Assembly: GCA_024803745.1 (NCBI GenBank)
Contig: JANJXV010000043.1
Coordinates: forward strand, 8,550,018-8,614,017
Direction of reading: 5' to 3'
Length of the DNA stretch: 64,000 nucleotides
Origin: Megascapheus bottae
Taxonomy: Eukaryota > Chordata > Mammalia > Rodentia > Geomyidae
Shown here: positions 1 through 10,042 of the stretch, piece by piece
Layout: each line of letters starts with the position of its first letter
Numbering within the stretch: the first letter of the stretch is position 1
Made by a program: the position numbers and the translations under genes
Notes under the pieces: model-generated
Told to the model about the DNA's origin: nothing
What the model saw: the letters and a program-made list of their open reading frames with translations, nothing else
The model's database searches: none

Positions 1-821
1 TTACGATGTGGCGGTGAGATGTTCTTTTCTGGTCACGTCTGTTTGGGGTTCTAAAAGCTTCTTGTATCTGGATGGGTCTGCCCTTCTGGATATTTGGGAA
101 ATTCTGAGATGATTCCTTGAAGTATATTTCCAATACCATTGACCTCTTTCGCCAGACCCTCCTCAATACGAATTAGCCTTAAATTAGGCTTCCTAATTGT
201 ATCTTGGACCTCCTGAAGCGCTCTCTCATTTTTCCTAGATTTGGATTGACTCATTTTCTGTTCTTTCTCTATAATAACTAAATTATCTTCAGCACCGGAA
301 ATTCTCTCCTCTGCATTGTCTAACCTGCTATCAAAGCTATCTACTTTATTTTTCATCTCCCTTGCTACTAATTGCTCATTTTTGATGCCTTGCATCTCTT
401 CTTTTAGATCATGTATGGATTTCTTTAGCTCCTTGATTTCGATTTGAGTGGTTAGCTCAGTAGCTTTATTTTCTTTGAACATTTGCTGGAGTTCGGTCAC
501 CTTTTTATTTGTGGATTCTATGAATTCATCCATCTTTCTTTGAACAGCCTTTATTATGGCCTCCTTTATGGCTTCTTCTTTTTTACTTATCACCTTCTTT
601 ATGGTTTCCTCTTGTTCGGCTATGGCTTCCTCCCTTATCTCTTTCTTTATATTTTCACATTTTTCATTAATGATGTTTATCAATTGCATTTGTACAGCAC
701 TTGGAAGACTCTCCTCTAGGTTTGCCAGTGACTGTTCCATTGGCTGTTTACATTGGGTGGGGGAGGTGGGAGATGTTGTTTCTTGATTTGACATTTTTCT
801 TGAGTTTCTTGTTCTGCCCAT
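1..821 (-). pseudogene. L1 ORF1 (RNA-binding chaperone), frameshifted
   Basis: ORF1 begins with Met at 821 (MGRTRNSRKMSNQE) and reads 256 codons down to 51. L1 ORF1p is a trimeric coiled-coil RNA-binding protein that packages L1 RNA. The long Glu/Lys/Gln-rich coiled-coil stretch and the start of the RNA-binding part (the LRLIRIEEGL region) are visible. Near 104 two bases (CT) are missing compared with the intact ORF1 at 45174-46355, which has AATTCTCTGAG there. This shifts the frame and ends the protein after a short aberrant tail at 51. The C-terminal domain would continue beyond position 1 in another frame. Confidence 0.9.
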
Positions 822-2643
822 TTGAAAATGGGAGCAAAATTAATACTAACCACGATTATAGTTTTTCAGATATGTCCAACCTAGACCTCTGTAGCTGGCA
901 GACTCTAGAAGTTCACAAGTTTTGATTGGTGTTATCACTCTTTCTTTTTGTGCAGTTATGGACTAGTCTAATTATTCACTGATAAGCGATTTATATCCAA
1001 AACAATAAGCCTCTCAATCCAATCTCTATTGTCTTTAAGTCCCTCTGAGCCTAGAGAATGATTAAACACCTAGATATACAATGTTGCTCAACAGCCATCA
1101 AGTGTAGATCCATGCAGTATAAGGGTTGAAAGAGGAGCAGAGGTCCAGAGATAGAGAAATAGAATGAGAGAGGTCAGGGGGTAAGTAGGTAGAGTATTTG
1201 AGTACAAAGTTTGGAAAGTATTAGAATAAAACTTATGTGTTGCTGCACGACTAGCTCTTAGCCCAACCAGTGGCCTCACAGTGGACCATGGGATGGATCT
1301 GCGAGCTTCCCTCTGAGCGTGGTTGGCGGAGGTTTTCCTGTGCTGCTTCCAGGGGCGGCCCCAAGCCAAGGGTGTGGGGATTGAGGGTTTCAGGAGCTCT
1401 CAGCAGGACCAGCAGGAGGCCCCTCTGTTCCCAGGGGCAGGGCCCAGCTGGGGACATGGGCTCCAAGGGCGGAGCTGCGCCTTTTTGGTTCTCAGAAGGG
1501 GAGCTTGGCTGCTGGTCGGCCCTTCAGATCCCTGCTGTGTTTCCACTGCTTTGTCAGAGTCTGTGACTGTGGGGGGGGCCCTCGGTGGTGTCTTGCTCAG
1601 GATTCCCAGCTGGAGGATGCCCCGCTCGAGAATTGAGGGGGGGCAGATGCTGGCCCCTATTTACCCGCACCCCCTACCCACTGTTGTAAGGCATGGACCC
1701 AAAGCGCTCCACTATCCAGATCCAGTGGCCTGGGTGAGGAGCCTGGTGGGAGGGTGGGAGCTGGGACAGCTCCGCCTCCCCTGGTGGGGTGCTGAGTCTT
1801 AGGGTCCGCCGCTTGTCCGTCTCCAGTCAGAGGGATGGCGGTTGAGTCCGTTGGGCGGGTGGAGTTGGGGCAGCCCCGCCTCCCTTGGTGGGGTGCTGGG
1901 ACTTATGGGTAGCCCGCCTGTCAATCTCCAGTCAATGGCCTGAGGGAGGGGGCTGTTGAGGGGAGGGACAGGATTCTAAATTCCTTGCCCCCCTGCTCCC
2001 GCAAGTCTTTCTCGGGCGGGGTGTTGGGTTCTGAGTTAAGTTCTATTGCTTGGCACCCGCTCTGCTTTCCCAATGTGTTTGGGGATGTGCTGTATTATTC
2101 ACGCCTCTGCGTCCATCTGCGGGAGCTCCTCGGTTGTGGGGAGTCTTTCACTCCCCTCGGGTCTCTGGCGCTGCCTGTGTTCTGCATCTGGGTTCCACCA
2201 CTTGCTATTCTGGTTCCGTGTCTGGGTTCCGCTGCTTCCGCCGTTCGCTGGCCTGGTTCTGTGCTCATTTCTGCAGCCGTTGGGCTCCCAGCGTGGTGCC
2301 CTCCACCGCTGCTGCTTTTCATGGGTTAGAGCCGGTGCCCGCCCCCGCTTTCCCCACGTGGAGCCGGTGCCTGCTCAAGCCACGGTTGGCGTCTTGGTCT
2401 GGCGCGGCTTTCCCAGGCTTTGGGCGAGAGGTGGGGGAGGGGTCCTCGCGTTCCGAATTCTTTGAGAAAGTTGGATGTGAGCTTTATCTGGATTTCTTTT
2501 CCGGTTTGAGTCCTTCTCCGTTGCTTTTTGAGTTTGTTGTTTTGGATTTCTTTAGATAGTTGGCTCGTGGGACTCCCTGGTTCTCTCTTTCTGTCAGAGG
2601 AAGCTAGGTAGCGTCCCTATTGTGTCGGCGCCATCTTTCTTCG
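822..2643 (-). promoter_or_regulatory. L1 5'UTR with internal promoter region
   Basis: GC- and CpG-rich sequence upstream of ORF1, alignable base for base with 46356-48175. In L1 elements this region holds the internal RNA polymerase II promoter; that role is family knowledge. The several reading frames open here on the plus strand (for example 1323-1802 and 2050-2559) reflect high GC content and have no coding support. Confidence 0.75.
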
Positions 2644-2694
2644 AACAACTGAGACAGCAACATCATATCACAAATACAGAATACATTAAGGAAA

Positions 2695-2935
2695 TGCCCT
2701 TTGGCTTATGCCTGTCATGCTAGCAGCTCAAGAGGCTGAGATCTGAGGTTCATGGTTCAATGCCAGCCTAGGCATGAAAGTCTGTGAAACTCTCAACTCC
2801 AATTTGAAGCACCAAAAATATGAAAGTGGAAGTGCTGTGGCATTAGTGGTAGGCTTGACTAACAAGTCTCAGGGATACTGAGTTTAAATCCCAGGACTGG
2901 CACATACACACAAACACACACACATGCATACAATA
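2695..2935 (+). mobile_element. Composite SINE (B1-like head, tRNA/ID-like tail)
   Basis: The left half has the 7SL/B1-like phrase GGCTTATGCCTGT...GAGGCTGAGATCTGAGG. The right half has the tRNA-derived phrase GTGCTGTGGC...TGAGTTTAAATCCC, and the element ends in a CA-rich tail (about 2901-2935). This two-part family recurs more than twenty times in the window in both orientations. Several landmarks are mutated, so this is an old copy. Confidence 0.8.
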
Positions 2936-3045
2936 CACAGCATATGTGTTTATGCTCTGGAGCTGGAACTTATTATGCAGAAATCAGCAGAATTAATGGA
3001 TCATACAATAATAAACTGGATAAATTTGGTTCATATGCTCAATGC

Positions 3046-3092
<47 letters not shown>

Positions 3093-3106
3093 GTCTATGT
3101 ATCTAG
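3046..3106 (+). repeat. (CTAT)n tetranucleotide microsatellite
   Basis: About 14 nearly perfect CTAT units ending in CTGT/ATGTATC variants. It sits at the outer edge of the inverted segment 3107-4672. The matching edge of its paralogue (15716-16110) also carries GATA-type repeats, so both descend from one ancestral microsatellite. Confidence 0.95.
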
Positions 3107-3389
3107 AATGTAAATGTTTATGGGCACAAGCCTGAGGGACAGGGAAGGAATGGTGGGATTGAATAATAGAGAATATGTGTGAAGATGAAGATAAAATCCA
3201 CTAAACCCTGTTGCAATCAGGGGAAGAGACTATGGACCAAAGAAAAAGCTACAGAGGGGTTTAGTGTGATCAAAACACCATATATGCCTGTATGGAAATA
3301 CCCCAGCAAAACCCCCTTTTCCAGTTGGTATACATAGAAAACCATTCTTTGCACACAGAAGCCAGTGTGCATGTGCAAAACCAGGTGAG

Positions 3390-3635
3390 GGAATTTGGGT
3401 GCCAGTGGCTCACAGCTGCCATTCGAGCTACTAAGAGGCTGCAATTGACGGATCAGGGTGTGAAGCTAGCTCAGGCAGGGAAATCCATGAGATTCTCATT
3501 CTTTATTATTACCAAATAGCCACATGTGTGCGGTAGTTCACTTGGTATGGCTCAGAAGTTCAGGGAGAGTGCACAGACCTACACTTCAAGACCCATGACT
3601 GGCACATGTACATGCGGTCACACAGAAAGGCAGAA
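3390..3635 (+). mobile_element. Composite SINE
   Basis: Head phrase GTGCCAGTGGCTCACAGCTG and AAATCCATGAGATTCTCATT, then a tRNA-like half ending CAAGACCCATGACTGGCACA. The A/CA-rich tail runs into the microsatellite at 3636. It belongs to the inverted segment; its paralogues are at 8412-8570 and 15226-15425. Confidence 0.75.
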
Positions 3636-3666
3636 ACACAGACACACAGACACAGACACAGACAGA

Positions 3667-3708
<42 letters not shown>
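3636..3708 (+). repeat. (CA)n/(GACA)n microsatellite
   Basis: CACAGACACAGACAGAGA followed by an uninterrupted CA run, at the tail of the preceding SINE. Translations across it are simple His/Thr or Cys/Val runs and are not genes. Confidence 0.95.
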
Positions 3709-3713
<5 letters not shown>

Positions 3714-4672
3714 AAGTCCCTGGCCTGGAACCCAAAAGACAATACCTGGTGTATAAAGGAACCTTAACGGGTGATTAAAAAATACATAAGCAGATGTTGC
3801 ATGCTGACAGTTAACGCTGATTATTGGGAAAGAGTGAAGAAAAGTGAGAGACCTTTCAGAAGGGAACCTCATGTGGAAGGGGCTCTAGGTTGCAGAAAGT
3901 GATTGAAAGAAGGGCAGCCAGAGTTCACAAAGCCTGAACTCCAAGTTCCTTGCCATTCTGGGACCTCACCTGCAGATGTGAGCTCACTTCTGGCCCTTCT
4001 CATCCTCACTATTCCAGAGGATTGCCTGCTACTCACCCCATTTTTTTCTCTTGTTGTCCATAAATTTATATTTCCCCTGTCTTTACCAGGCTATCATGGC
4101 TCTCTGTTTTGGTTATTACTGAAGATTTCTTATCTCTCCAACTCCTCCTTAGAACTTTCTTGGCTGGGATTTTCACGGAGACTGAATTCAGAGAAGGGAG
4201 TCAGAAGCTTGTGCAGTTTCTTGCAACTCAATCGATGAATGTACTAAGATCTCCTCATCAAATGAATTGCCTTTCATGAAATAATTGTCTTTATGAAATG
4301 AAATGTCTTTCTAGTCTCCAAGCCATTTTGTTCCCATAAGTTAAGTGAAGATGACATCATGGATAAACAGTATTAGGTTAATTTCTTGCAGTATTGTAGG
4401 CTGTTACAGGGGAGAGGAATTAATTTATTCCAAGGGGAACACAGTTCCTTTTGTTATGTTCTTTTGTTTTGAGAAGAAGATAACAATGAATTCTCAAAGG
4501 ACCTATAATTTCTATAGGAACGAAATCTCTGGAGCCATGTCGATTTGGCATCTGCCTTGAAGAAACTTTGGACATGTAATAGATCACTTGATCTCTAAGG
4601 AAAAATATTCTTGATTTTTTCATTATTAAAGTATCTTATGCTTTGAAATTATAGATAAAAATCCCATGTTAA

Positions 4673-5697
4673 TTAAAAAGAGTCTTCTCTGAAGAAGAAA
4701 CAAAAATGGCCTACAGACACATGAAGAAATGCTCAACATCTCTGGTCATAAAAGAAATGCAAATCAAAACAACTCTAAGATTCCACCTCACTCCAGCTAG
4801 AATGGCCAGGATCAGGAAAACGAATGACAACAGATGCTGGAGGGGATGTAGCCAGGAGGGATCACTACTACACTGTTCGTGGGAGTGCAAACTCGTTCAA
4901 CCACTATGGAAAGCAGTGTGGCAGTGCCTCAAAATGCTAAACATAGAACTCCTCTATGGCTCAGCAATTCCACTACTTGGCATCTACCCAACCACCCAGA
5001 AACAAGGACATACTAAACCCACTAGCACAACCATGTTCATTGCAGCACTATTCACCATAGCAAAGATATGGAACCAACCTAGATGTCCCTCAGCTGATGA
5101 GTGGATCAAAAATTTCTGGTATTTGTACACAATGGAATTCTATGCTGCTGTCAGAAAGAATGACATCGTCCCATTTGTAAGGAAATGGAAAGACTTAGAA
5201 AAAATCATATTAAGTGAAGTAAGCCAGACTCAAAGGAACTTAGGCTCAATGGTGTCCCTCATTCGTCATAATCAGTAGAAACCTTGGGCTCTACTAGCAG
5301 AGATTTGCAATAGAGCAAAATCTTGATACATAAGGACATATAATGTGAAGCTAATTGAAAGGACCTCCAGGAGAGTGAAACAAAAGCCATATAATGAATG
5401 ATTGTTGTCCTTAATGTACTATGTTGTCTCTCATCTCCTTTGCTGTCCCTTGGTTATCTCATATTGGTATAGTATCTCACTTTGTTATCTGATATATTGA
5501 ACTTATTTGTATTTGGATATTTGAAATTTGATAGGGAAGGGGGGAAAACCAAGACGGGTGTGGGGTGTGGGGAGGGAGGGAAACGGGTACCAATACATGT
5601 GAAAGGGTAACAATGTATGTGAATTAATGCACCTTCTATCTGGCAAATATCATGTAACCCTTTTACTAATTACAATAAAAAAATAAAATTAAAAAAA
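4673..5697 (+). mobile_element. 5'-truncated L1 (ORF2 C-terminus and 3'UTR)
   Basis: Starts inside ORF2 at the AAAAAGAGTCTTCTCTGAAG block and runs through the stop at 5278, a G-rich 3'UTR stretch near 5540-5580 and an A-rich tail ending at 5697. It lies exactly between the inverted segment (ends about 4672) and its direct partner (starts about 5698). I see no target-site duplication, so its edges may be rearrangement breakpoints. Confidence 0.92.
4706..5278 (+). pseudogene. L1 ORF2 C-terminal fragment
   Basis: An open stretch of 190 codons covering the C-terminal part of L1 ORF2p: the cysteine/histidine-rich motif ([10 protein letters not shown]...HCSWEC) and the conserved ending [18 protein letters not shown]. 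The endonuclease and reverse transcriptase parts are missing because of 5' truncation. It has no start of its own and is not an independent gene. Confidence 0.9.
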
Positions 5698-5734
5698 AAG
5701 ATGTGACCTGCACTAAATTAACTCCCAAAATCAG

Positions 5735-5960
5735 TTCTGATGCCAGTGGCTCAAGCCTGAACCCGCAGCTACTCCACAGGCTGATATCTGAAGATGGAAG
5801 CTCCCAGTCGTCCTGAGCAGGAAGTCCTCCAGGACCTTATTTCCACTTACACAAGAATAATACAGAAGTGGGTTGTGGCAGAAGTCATAGAGCACCAACC
5901 TTCAGCACAAAAGGTTAGGGAGAATCCTCCAACCCTGAACTCCAGGCCTAGAGCCAACAC
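5735..5960 (+). mobile_element. Composite SINE
   Basis: Head GCCAGTGGCTCAAGCCTGAA and the CCACAGGCTGA...GAAGATGGAAGC region, followed by the tRNA-like half (GTTGTGGCAGAAGTCATAGAG) and a CA tail. Orthologous within the duplication to 12607-12825. Confidence 0.8.
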
Positions 5961-5977
5961 ACACACATACACACACA

Positions 5978-6030
<53 letters not shown>
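5958..6030 (+). repeat. (CA)n microsatellite
   Basis: CA repeats with two early CATA interruptions, at the 3' tail of the SINE; the paralogous run at 12826-12871 is shorter and purer. Confidence 0.95.
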
Positions 6031-6032
<2 letters not shown>

Positions 6033-6104
6033 TCCATCTTTCAATAGGATCAGGAGGGAATGTTATGTTACCGGTTTTATTTAGGGGGTGTCATTTCTTT
6101 TCCT

Positions 6105-6356
6105 GTGTGTGTGTGTGCATGTGTGTGTGTGCTGCTCTTGGAGCTTGAACTCAGAGCCTGGGCATTGTCCATGACTGTTTTTGCTCAAGGATTCTGCTCT
6201 TCTGCTTGAGCCACAGCTCCATTCTGCCTTTTTAGTGGTCACTGAAGAGAAGACTCTACAGACTTTTCTGCCCCACTGGCTTGTAACTCTAAATCCTCAC
6301 ATCTCAGCCTCCTAAGTATTTCAAATTACAGGCCTGAGCCAGCAGCACCTAGCTGA
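6105..6356 (-). mobile_element. Composite SINE, minus strand
   Basis: Reverse-oriented: a TG-rich tail (6105-6132), then the antisense tRNA-like half (GAACTCAGAGCCTGGGCATT, TTGAGCCACAGCTCC), then the antisense B1-like head (CTCAGCCTCCTAAGTATT). Same family as at 13020-13250. Confidence 0.85.
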
Positions 6357-6394
6357 GATTGTTTTCTTTTTCCTTTTTCTCTCTCTTTAGTTTT

Positions 6395-6625
6395 TTTTGT
6401 CCGTTCTTGGACTTGAACTCTGAGCCTGGACGCTGTCCCTGAGATCTTCAGCTCAACATTACCGCCCTACTCCTTGACCCACAGCCCACATCTGCTTTTC
6501 TAGTAGTTATTTGCAGATAAGAGTATAATTTACTTTAGTTCCTGGGCTGGTTTTGAACTAAGATCCTCAGATCTCATCCTCCTGATTAGCTAGATGACAG
6601 AAGTGAGCAAAAAACCTAGCGGAAT
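6395..6625 (-). mobile_element. Composite SINE, minus strand
   Basis: Antisense tRNA-like half (GACTTGAACTCTGAGCCTGG, CCTTGACCCACAGCCC), then the antisense head (CCTCAGATCTCATCCTCCTG). It sits directly beside the previous minus-strand SINE, a tandem pair preserved at 13020-13510 in the second direct copy. Confidence 0.82.
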
Positions 6626-7877
6626 TTTCTAAACTTGATTTCATAGAAATCCAGCAATTGGGCCGAGGTTAGCAATAACAGAACAAAAGGAATTGGGGCT
6701 GATATGAGACAAATGAAGAACAGAAAATACAAATGTCCAGTTAACCAGGGAGGATACATTCATTAACTAATAAATAAATGATTATTCATTTATTCAATCC
6801 ATTGATCAGGGCACTGAGCTATTGTTGTGATATTCTGAATGGATAATAAGGGTAACATATATGAGGTAACAAATACAATTTTATAGTGTGCTGGGTGTGG
6901 CTGTGTGCTGTTATCCAAATTACACATGGGATTTTTATCTATAATTTCAAAGCATAAGATACTTTAATAATGAAAAAATCAAGAATATTTTTCCTTAGAG
7001 ATCAAGTGATCTATTACATGTCCAAAGTTTCTTCAAGGCAGATGCCAAATCGACATGGCTCCAGAGATTTCGTTCCTATAGAAATTAATAGGTCTTTGAG
7101 AATTCATTGTTATCTTCTTCTCAAAACAAAAGAACATAACAAAAGGAACTGTGTTCCCCTTGGAATAAATTAATTCCTCTCCCCTGTAACAGCCTACACT
7201 AATGCAAGAAATTAACCTAAATCTGTTTATCCATGATGTCATCTTCACTTTAACTCATGGGAACAAAATGGTTTGGAGACTAGAAAGACATTTCCTTTCA
7301 TAAAGACAATTATTTCATGAAAGGCAATTCATTTCATGAGGACATCTTAGTACATTCATCGATTGAGTTGCAAGAAACTGCACAAGCTTCTGACTGCCTT
7401 TTCTGAATTCAGTCTCCGTGAAAATCCCAGCCAACAAAGTTCTAAGGAGGAGTTGGAAAGATAAGAAATCTTCAGTGATAATCAAAACAGAGAGGCATGA
7501 TATCCTGGTAAACACAGGGGAAATATAAATTTATGGACAACAAGAGGAAAAAATGGGGTGAGTAGCAGGCAATCCTCTGGAATAGTGAGGATGAGAAGGG
7601 CCAGAAGTGAGCTCACATCTGCAGGTGAGGTCCCAGAATGGCAAGGCACTTGGAGTTCAGGCTTTTTGAACTCTGGCTTCCCTTCTTTCTCTCACTATCT
7701 GCAACCTAGAGCCCCTTCCGCATGAAGTTCCCTTCTGAAACGTCTCTCGCTTTTCTTCACTTTTTCCCAGTAATCAGTGTAAACTGTAGCTTTGCTACAT
7801 CCTCTTACGTATTTGTTAATCACCCGTTAAGGCTCCACTGTACACCAGGTATTGTCTTTTGGGTTCCAGGCCAGGGA

Positions 7878-7892
7878 CTTGTGTGTGTGTGT

Positions 7893-7926
<34 letters not shown>

Positions 7927-7985
7927 CTGTGTGTGTCTGTGTCTGTGTGTGTGTGTCTGTGTGTCTGTGTGTGTGTGTGTGTCTC
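7878..7985 (+). repeat. (TG)n/(TGTC)n microsatellite
   Basis: TG repeats punctuated by TCTG units. It follows the GGGTTCCAGGCCAGGGA block and matches 3636-3708 in inverse orientation and 14773-14866 directly. Confidence 0.95.
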
Positions 7986-8212
7986 TACGCCTGACCCTTC
8001 AACTCTAACCCTGGCACCATTCCTCAGCTCCGTTTCCTAAAGGCTAGCATCCTAATACTTGAACAGCAGCTCCACTTCTAGATTTTTCTGTCATTATTTG
8101 GAAATAAGGGTCTCATAGACTTTCCTGCCCAGTCTGGCTTTGAACTGTAATTGTGAGATCTCAGACTCCTGAGCAACTATGACTACAGAGATGAACCACC
8201 AATGCCAGCCTT
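7986..8212 (-). mobile_element. Composite SINE, minus strand
   Basis: Antisense tRNA-like half (GACCCTTCAACTCTAACCCT, ACTTGAACAGCAGCTCC), then the antisense head (GAGATCTCAGACTCCTGAG and ending AATGCCAGCC). Old, with many substitutions. Paralogue at 14867-15090. Confidence 0.8.
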
Positions 8213-8340
8213 GATTGGACTTTTTTTCTTATTCTCCCCAAAATTTTGCTGGCATATCTGACTGACAATGTATGGTTTGTTTCACATTAGTGTCCATAAC
8301 AAAATCTAGGAACAACGGAATTTTTAATAAGGAAGTATTC

Positions 8341-8412
8341 CTGTGTGTGTCTCTGTCTATGTGTCTGTCTGTCTGTGTGTATGTCTGTGTGTCTGTCTGT
8401 CTGTGTGCCTGC
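8341..8412 (+). repeat. (TGTC/TGTG)n microsatellite
   Basis: Tail of the following minus-strand SINE, with mixed TGTC, TGTA and TGTG units. Confidence 0.9.
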
Positions 8413-8570
8413 ATGTACATGTGCCAGGCATGGGTCTTGAACTGTGGGTCTGTGCACTGGCCCTGAACTTCTGAGCCACACCAAGTGAACTACAGCTCAC
8501 ATGTGGCTATTTGGTAATAATCAAGAATGAGAATCTCATGGATTTCCCTGCCTGAGCTGGCTTCACAGCC
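8412..8570 (-). mobile_element. SINE fragment abutting OR pseudogene A
   Basis: Antisense tRNA-like half (GTCTTGAACTGTGGGTCTGT) and part of the head (CTCATGGATTTCCCTGCCTG). The head breaks off at about 8570, seven bases before the OR start codon. In the paralogues at 15226-15425 and 3390-3635 the SINE and its flank continue, so this edge is a duplication breakpoint. Confidence 0.8.
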
Positions 8571-8576
8571 AGGGCT

Positions 8577-9524
8577 ATGACCACACAAAACCACACAGGG
8601 GAATCACCATTCCTCCTCCTGGGCCTCTCATACGACCCTAAACTCCAGCCCCTGCTCTTTGGGATCTTCCTGTCCATGTACCTAATCACCGTGCTCAGAA
8701 ATCTGCTCATCATCCTGGCAGTCACCTCTGACCCCCAACTCCACACGCCCATGTACTTCTTCCTCACCAACCTGTCCTTTGTAGACATCTGCTTCACCTC
8801 CACCACAGTCCCCAAGATGCTGGTGGACATCCAGACCCAGAGAAAAGACATCTCCTACCCAAAGTGCCTCACTCAAGCGTAATTCTGTCTGGTTTTTGTT
8901 GGAATGGATAATTTCCTATTGACCGTGATGGCTTATGACCACTTTGTGGCCATCTGTCACCCACTGAACTACCCACTTATCATGAACCCTCACTTCTGTG
9001 GCCTCCTGGTCCTCATGTGTTGGCTTCTCATTTTCTGCATCTCACTAATCCATGTTGTACTGATGAGGAAATTAACCTTCTCTCCGAGAACCACCATCCC
9101 GCATTTCTTCTGTGAACTAACTCAGGTTTTCCAGGTGGCCAGCTCTGACACCTTCATCAATGACATTTCTATGTATGTGGCTATTGTGCTGTTCTTTGTG
9201 TTTCCTGCCTTAGGAATCTTCTTCTCTTACCATCAGATCCTATCCTCTTTAATGAAGATGTCCAACACGACTAGCAAGCACAAAGCCTTCTCCACCTGTG
9301 GCTCTCACCTCTGTGTGGTCTCCTTGTTCTATGGGACAGTACTTGGGGTGTACCTCAGCTCTGCGGTGTCCTCCTCTGCCCACAGAAGCAAGGTGGCCTC
9401 GGTGATGTACACAGTGGTCACTCCCATGCTGAATCCCTTCATCTACAGCCTGAGGAACCAGGACGTGATGGAGGCCTTGGAGAGACTGCCAGGCAGAGTG
9501 GTCTCCTGTCTTGATGGATTGTGA
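8577..9524 (+). pseudogene. Olfactory receptor pseudogene A (OR family 7-like)
   Basis: One 316-codon frame from ATG 8577 to TGA 9524, the usual length for an intronless OR coding region (a seven-helix odorant GPCR of sensory cilia). It reads as a family 7 type: N-terminal glycosylation site NHT at residue 5, [32 protein letters not shown] and [14 protein letters not shown] are all present. Defects are an in-frame TAA at 8880-8882 (codon 102, just before TM3), arginine instead of glycine in the TM1 GN motif (residue 41), and DHF instead of DRY/DRF at residues 121-123. Its 5' flank has been replaced by a SINE that ends seven bases before the ATG. I call it a pseudogene; readthrough is possible but unlikely. 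Confidence 0.92.
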
Positions 9525-9531
9525 AGCACAG

Positions 9532-9537
9532 AATAAA
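9532..9537 (+). promoter_or_regulatory. Candidate polyadenylation signal of OR pseudogene A
   Basis: AATAAA lies eight bases after the OR stop codon. It is a perfect hexamer, but with no transcript data its use is unproven. Confidence 0.35.
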
Positions 9538-10042
9538 GTAACCCATTGGAAGTGGGAAGACAAATTGGTTGAATAGCAGATCAGTGATACTTTTCCTCCA
9601 TTATAGGATTCAGTATATATGTATGTATAGACTCTTCCATCTACAAAAGACATATTTATTCACGTGTACCACCAAAGTCCCTATGGCTTTGTCTGTCAAT
9701 TTTTGGACATCTGTCTTACAAGGAAATTTACTTGCTATCCATCAGAAGAACAACTTCTGTTTTCAGTGTCGATTTTTCTTAATACTCCCATTTGGGTTGC
9801 TGTGGCACAATTGTCGTGGGCATTTCCAATTGAACATAGAAAGCACTTATCTCAATCCAAGTTCACACAGTATCCCTGTAAGTTTCCTCTTCTATATTAA
9901 TTATTCCTCCTTAAACACAAAACTACTTCTTCTTCTCCTCCTTCTTATCCTCCTCCTCTTCCGCCTCCTCCTCGAAGAATCCAAATAAAATCCCAACACT
10001 TTCTGAACAGCACTTATGGCCTTACATGTGACATTTTGTTTT
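9538..10042. other. OR 3' flank, no gene seen
   Basis: AT-rich flanking sequence without recognisable coding or RNA gene. It contains a pyrimidine-rich CTT/CTC tract at about 9927-9975 and ends at the target-site duplication of the next L1. Confidence 0.6.

Larger units (their letters stand above)
1..2643 (-). mobile_element. L1 retrotransposon, 5' part (cut by window edge)
   Basis: This is the 5' portion of a minus-strand L1: a GC-rich 5'UTR (822-2643) followed by most of ORF1 (1-821). It matches the complete L1 at 40840-48182 closely along its whole length; position 1 corresponds to about 45534 of that copy. The 5' end, with the motif GGCGCCATCTT near 2630, is the same as in the complete copy, so this insertion reached the L1 5' end. 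The rest of ORF1, ORF2 and the 3' tail lie outside the window. Confidence 0.93.
3107..4672 (-). repeat. Inverted copy of a triplicated segment
   Basis: The reverse complement aligns with 13800-15715 and with 6925-8560. Shared landmarks are the TTTTGGGTTCCAGGCCAGGG block (7857 region; reverse complement near 3720), the ATCAAGTGATCTATTACATG block, and the ATTTCAAAGCATAAGA block at the inner end. This copy is nearly identical to 6925-7890 and clearly more diverged from 13800-14770. It abuts an L1 tail at about 4673 with no target-site duplication visible. Confidence 0.88.
5698..8570 (+). repeat. Direct copy 1 of the triplicated segment
   Basis: Aligns in the same orientation with 12568-15400, starting at the shared block AGATGTGACCT and running through SINEs, a unique core (6625-7870) and microsatellites. 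Its right edge falls inside a SINE at about 8555-8570, directly next to the start codon of OR pseudogene A. The inner part (6925-7890) also forms an inverted pair with 3718-4672. Confidence 0.88.

Noticed and set aside
1323..2559. Plus-strand frames of up to 169 residues (and counterparts at 46804-48144)
   Set aside because: They lie antisense in the GC-rich L1 5'UTR, where stop codons are rare; their composition is low complexity and Gly/Ser/Cys-rich.
4420..4623. 67-residue minus-strand frame nearly identical to one at 6970-7173 (MKKSRIFFLRDQVIYY...)
   Set aside because: The similarity follows from the recent inverted duplication. The more diverged third copy (13830-14060) does not keep the frame, and no domain is recognisable.
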